Origin: Pseudomonadota bacterium
Lineage (GTDB): Bacteria > Myxococcota_A > UBA9042 > GCA-2863065
DNA: 33,808 nt
Assembly (NCBI GenBank): GCA_947498315.1
Contig: CANMLD010000025.1
Location: 1 to 33,808 of the forward strand
Direction: 5' to 3'
Below the pieces are notes generated by a model. The model had not been told where the DNA came from. It made no database searches and saw only the letters and a program-made list of their open reading frames with translations. The position numbers and the translations under genes are program-made. Each line of letters begins with the position of its first letter. The stretch's first letter is position 1. Positions 30,221-33,808 of the stretch are shown here, in pieces.

Positions 30221-30445
30221 ATGGCAAACCTGCAAGATACAATCGCGAAGCTAGTGGACAAGAAGTACGAGTCGATGAGCCCGAAGGAGCTGATGGCGGC
30301 GCCCGTTGGCGCGCTGTCGGGGGTGAGCGACGCCGACGCAGACGCGCTGAAGAAGGCTTTTGGGATCAAGACCATCGGCGATCTCGCCAAGAGCAAGTAC
30401 GTCGCTGCTGCTCAGGCGATCTCGGCGCTGGCGGATCACGAGTAG
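30221..30445 (+). CDS. Small helix-hairpin-helix-like protein
   Basis: 74 aa MANLQDTIAKLVDKKYESMSPKELMAAPVGALSGVSDADADALKKAFGIKTIGDLAKSKYVAAAQAISALADHE; GGAGG upstream of ATG 30221. Confidence 0.65.
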   Translation: MANLQDTIAKLVDKKYESMSPKELMAAPVGALSGVSDADADALKKAFGIKTIGDLAKSKYVAAAQAISALADHE

Positions 30446-30456
30446 CGGGTAATGGC

Positions 30457-30484
30457 GACCTCTCGCGGACTACCGCGAGGGGTC
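30457..30484. terminator. Hairpin shared by convergent genes
   Basis: GACCTCTCGCGG-ACTA-CCGCGAGGGGTC, 12-bp stem with one wobble, located across the stop region of two convergent genes; no U tract. Confidence 0.5.
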
Positions 30485-31627
30485 TGGACCTGCCTGGCCT
30501 TCCGGCCGCATCCAGAGCGGCGCGAGCACGGCGATGGCGAGGACGCGCCCGTCTAGTGGGGCGGCGAGCGAGAGCGCAAATGCGGCGACGGCCCACAGTC
30601 GGGAGCGGTCCAGTCGGGGGTGGTCCAGTCGGGAGCGGTCCAGTCGGGAGCGGTCCAGTCGGGAGTGGTCCAGTCGGGAGCGGTCGAGGTAGGCAGTTCG
30701 GGCCATGGTGACGGCCAGCGCGGCAAGCACGGCCGTGTGAAGTAGGCCGCCTTCCGCGATACAGGCGAGCAGCAGCGAGTGAGGCGCAAGCCCTCGCGCT
30801 AGCTCGGGAAAACGCCCGACACCGATACCTGTCCACGGGGACTCGGAGAAGGCCTCGAGGCCCACGCTCCAAAGGTAGGGGCGCATGCCCAGGTCATGGC
30901 CTTCGAGCAACCTGAAGAAGCGAAACCAAAAACGGTCGGGGGCCATCAGGACGAGGCCGGCAAGGAGCGCGACGAGAGTAAGCCCGAGGCGGGGGTGCGA
31001 CCGGACGAGGCGTGCGGCCGTCAGCGCCACGAAGAGCGTGTAGGCGACGAGCGCGAGGCGGCTCTGAGTCGCGACGATGACCGCGCCGGCGATGAGGACG
31101 TGAGAGAGGTCGATGAGCGCGACTCGCGAGGGTTCGCGGGCGCCGGACAGGGCCAGAAGAGCCGGGGTCGCTGCGAGGAGCGCGACGAGCGCGACGTCAT
31201 TGGGATCGCCGGTCCATCCGTGGAAACGCTGGAGCGCGGTGATGGCTGTCTCTGGGCGGGTGAGTTGGAAGATGAGCGCGTGGACGGCGAGGACCAGCGT
31301 GGTGGCGCGCAGCGCGACAGCGAGCGACATGCGGGTGAGCCCGAGGCCGATGAGTGTGGCCGACGCGAGGTCGGTGGGCTCCTGACGAAGGAGGAGCAGC
31401 GCCGAAGCGGCAATGAAGACCGCGACGTCGTAGCGACGCGACTCCAGGGCAGCAGAAAGCTGGGCGCGTCGAGCCCAGAGACGCGCCGTGATGGCCTCCC
31501 AGAGCAGCGAGAGCGCGAGGGCGGTGTGAAGGATTAGCGAGATGGGGAGGTCGAGCCCGGCCTTCGAGACGCGGAGCAGGCAGGCCGCAGCGGTCAGTGC
31601 CGCGAGGAGGCTGCTCAGCCGCGCCAT
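30470..31627 (-). CDS. O-antigen ligase/polymerase-like (Wzy_C-type) multi-pass membrane protein
   Basis: About ten hydrophobic segments and WSVGLEAFSESPWTGIGVGRFPEL...APHSLLLACIAEGGLLH signature. Confidence 0.72.
   Translation of the reverse strand: MARLSSLLAALTAAACLLRVSKAGLDLPISLILHTALALSLLWEAITARLWARRAQLSAALESRRYDVAVFIAASALLLLRQEPTDLASATLIGLGLTRMSLAVALRATTLVLAVHALIFQLTRPETAITALQRFHGWTGDPNDVALVALLAATPALLALSGAREPSRVALIDLSHVLIAGAVIVATQSRLALVAYTLFVALTAARLVRSHPRLGLTLVALLAGLVLMAPDRFWFRFFRLLEGHDLGMRPYLWSVGLEAFSESPWTGIGVGRFPELARGLAPHSLLLACIAEGGLLHTAVLAALAVTMARTAYLDRSRLDHSRLDRSRLDRSRLDHPRLDRSRLWAVAAFALSLAAPLDGRVLAIAVLAPLWMRPEGQAGPDPSR
30596..30685. repeat. Six tandem 15-bp units inside the O-antigen-ligase-like gene
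   Basis: Consensus CAGTCGGGAGCGGTC repeated six times with A/G and C/T variants; encodes (D[RH][SP]RL)n on the minus strand. Confidence 0.92.
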
Positions 31628-31637
31628 TGTCGTGAGC

Positions 31638-33808
31638 TCAGGCCCGAACGTAAAGCGGCGGGGGGGCGGCCGCCATGTCCGGCTTCTTCTTGCGCAGGGT
31701 CAGCAGCAACTTCGCGGCGTTGAAGACGGCGAAGTTGTGCGTGGTCGGCGTGGTCAGGAGGAACTGACTGCGCGTCTGGCCGATGAAGCGCGCGACGTGG
31801 TCGATGCGCTCGACGGAGAGGTGAGCGAACGGCTCGTCGAGGATGAAGAACCCGCCACCCTCCTGATCGCCTTCGTAGGTCAATGCGACGAGGAGGAGGA
31901 GGCTCGCGAGCACCTTCTGGCCGCCCGAGAGCTTCGGATCCGAGATGGGGATTGGGCGCTTGCCGTCGAAGCCGAGGCGCACGTCGAGGCCCGCTTCTTT
32001 GAGCGCGTCGTCGTCGTCGGTGAGCTTCGGCCGACGCACGTCGACCTCCATGCCGGCCCGACCAGACAGCTCTTTTAGTGCTCGCGCGTAGCGGCTGATG
32101 GTGGCGTCGGCGACGCGGATGTAGCTGGCGCGGGCACGACGTAGCTCTTCTTCGCCCGAGTGGAGCTCACTTTGGCGTTTGGTGAGCAGGCTTAGCTGTT
32201 CTTCGTGGTGCGCGCGCTGCCGGCCGAGGACCATGAGGACGCCGGGGTCTTTGCAGCCGTCGTAGTTCTCCATCTGCTGTTTCAAGGCGCTGACTCGGCC
32301 GCGGAGCTCGGCCGGGCTCTCGAGCAGCTCGCCCGCGGCTTCAGAGCGGAGCTCCGGACCGACAGACGCGCCGAGTTCTTCGGTCTCCCGGCCGACCGCG
32401 CTGCGCCGTGCAGCGACTTCGTGGGCCCGGATCGCGCGACGGCGGCGCTCTTCTTCGCCGACGGCGCCGTCGAGCTTCAGGCGCGACAGCTCGGACTCGC
32501 GGCTGGCGAGCTCTTTGGTGAGGGACTCCGTCTCGGCCAGGACGTCCATGATGGCCTGGCTCTTGAGTCGCTTCTCTTCCGTCAGGAGCTTGTCCTGTTC
32601 GAGGAGGCCGGGGAGCTCGTGTTCGCGTTCGGCCCAGAGAGCGCGGGCCGAGATGGCCTCGATCTGCTGCCGTGCGGTTGCGGCGCGGAGCGCGGCGGCA
32701 CGGCGGGCGTCTTCGGCGGAGGTCTCGACGGCGTCGAGCGCGGTGAGGCGCTCGAGGTGACGGCGTTTGGTGGCTTCGCCGGCCGCGGCGCCGCAGAAAA
32801 GGTCTTCGACGCCGACGTAGACGCCGCCGCGGCCGTCCTGCCGGTAGCCGTCGGCGTCGATGGTCGGGCCTTCTTTGGAGAGGTCGTAGCCCTCCTTCAC
32901 GGAGTCGACGAGGCGGGTCTCGGCGAGACGCTCTTTCACCCAGCTCGGGATGCGGGCGTCGAGCAGCTTGACCGCCGAGAGCGCGGACTTCGGCGGGACC
33001 GAGACCTGAATCGCGCCTTCGAGCGCCGCGACATAGGCCGGATAACGCTGTTTTGCCGAGAGCTTACGGGCTTCGAGCGCGTCTTTGGCTTCGACGAGGA
33101 CGGTGAAGCGGTCGCGCCCAAGCACCGACTCGACGGCCTTCTGCCACTTGGGCTGGGCGACTTCGATGGTCTCTAGTACGAGCGCACTGACGATGCCAGC
33201 GCTGCGGAGGGACTCCTTCATCTCGACGACGAAGCGAGGCAGGCGCACCTTCTCGCCGCGGCCGAGGCCCTGCACTTCGGTCTCGAGCTTCTTGCGCTCT
33301 TCGCGGGCGTCCGCCAGGCGCCTCTCGGCGTCCGCTTCGGCCAGCATCGCGGCGCGAACGACACCTTCGAGCGCATCGACGTCACCTTCGGGGGCAGCTT
33401 CGGCGCGCTGCTTCAACGTCTCGAGCCGCTTCAGCTCGATTCGCACCTCTTTGGAGCGCCCGTCGACGGACTCTTTGTCCTCGAGGCGGCCGCGGCGCTC
33501 CCCCTTCTTGGTCTCGACGGCGCCCTGGAGGCGCTGGATGTCGCGCTCGAAGCGGTCGACTTTGGCGATGCGGTCGGCGTTTTCGTCTTCGAAGCGTGAG
33601 ACGGCTTCTTGGGCGCGGCGGCTCTCGTCGTCGAGCTGACGCAGCTGCTTTTGGAGCTCATGCCAGCGGGCGGCCGGCAGGCGGCGGAGTTCGATGTCCG
33701 TAATCTCGTCCGAGAGCGTCTGGAACTCCTGGTAGCTCTGGGCGTCGCGGGCCGTCAGCTCGAGGGCGCGTTCGGCCTCGCGGGCTTTGAGCTCCTGCGC
33801 CTCGTGCT
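31638..33808 (-). CDS. SMC-like/ABC-type coiled-coil ATPase, N-terminus outside the window
   Basis: C-terminal head LSGGQKVLASLLLLVAL and Walker B FFILDEPFAHLS; hinge-like SAGIVSALVLETIEVAQPKWQKAVESVLGRD. The frame stays open and coiled-coil-like from 33446 to the window edge (...RFERDIQRLQGAVETKKGERRGRLEDKESVDGRSKEVRIELKRLE). Confidence 0.78.
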   Translation of the reverse strand, partial: HEAQELKAREAERALELTARDAQSYQEFQTLSDEITDIELRRLPAARWHELQKQLRQLDDESRRAQEAVSRFEDENADRIAKVDRFERDIQRLQGAVETKKGERRGRLEDKESVDGRSKEVRIELKRLETLKQRAEAAPEGDVDALEGVVRAAMLAEADAERRLADAREERKKLETEVQGLGRGEKVRLPRFVVEMKESLRSAGIVSALVLETIEVAQPKWQKAVESVLGRDRFTVLVEAKDALEARKLSAKQRYPAYVAALEGAIQVSVPPKSALSAVKLLDARIPSWVKERLAETRLVDSVKEGYDLSKEGPTIDADGYRQDGRGGVYVGVEDLFCGAAAGEATKRRHLERLTALDAVETSAEDARRAAALRAATARQQIEAISARALWAEREHELPGLLEQDKLLTEEKRLKSQAIMDVLAETESLTKELASRESELSRLKLDGAVGEEERRRRAIRAHEVAARRSAVGRETEELGASVGPELRSEAAGELLESPAELRGRVSALKQQMENYDGCKDPGVLMVLGRQRAHHEEQLSLLTKRQSELHSGEEELRRARASYIRVADATISRYARALKELSGRAGMEVDVRRPKLTDDDDALKEAGLDVRLGFDGKRPIPISDPKLSGGQKVLASLLLLVALTYEGDQEGGGFFILDEPFAHLSVERIDHVARFIGQTRSQFLLTTPTTHNFAVFNAAKLLLTLRKKKPDMAAAPPPLYVRA

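Noticed and set aside
30596-30685. CRISPR-like array
   Set aside because: Units are directly adjacent 15-bp repeats with no unique spacers and lie in frame within a CDS.
30130-30711. Plus-strand ORF with GPVGSGPVGS repeats
   Set aside because: Produced by the reverse complement of the 15-bp repeat in the O-antigen-ligase-like gene and overlaps a better small ORF in another frame.

Overview
High-GC bacterial chromosomal window, probably deltaproteobacterial/myxobacterial-type (inferred from gene content and codon bias only). From left to right:
(i) The left edge (1-~500) looks like an rRNA-operon promoter and boxA leader on the minus strand, with the rRNA gene lying just outside the window.
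(ii) About 504-11094 is a very tightly packed nine-gene minus-strand operon for acyl/alkyl lipid metabolism. In transcription order it encodes a catalytically degenerate HAD protein, a fatty acyl-CoA reductase, a thioester-reductase-like SDR, a polysaccharide pyruvyl transferase-like protein, an acyl-CoA synthetase, an enoyl-CoA hydratase, an ACP, a second AMP-ligase and a diacylglycerol/sphingosine-kinase-like protein.
(iii) About 11636-21505 is a plus-strand flagellar basal-body/hook cluster: fliF, fliG, fliH, fliI, a MotE-like protein in the usual fliJ slot, fliK, flgD, flgE.
(iv) The remainder contains a diheme cytochrome c lipoprotein, a decayed or recoded FHA-TM-protease-like gene, a group 1/2 sigma-70 factor, a tandem pair of paralogous uncharacterised proteins, a fatty acid desaturase, an orphan double-AAA ATPase of the type seen with contractile injection systems, a small helix-hairpin-helix-like protein, an O-antigen-ligase-like membrane protein with an internal 15-bp tandem repeat, and an SMC-like ATPase running off the right edge.
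The best candidates for something undescribed are the nine-gene lipid operon with its pseudo-HAD, the FHA gene with an in-frame TAA, and the tandem paralogue pair. No CRISPR array, tRNA or transposase was recognised.
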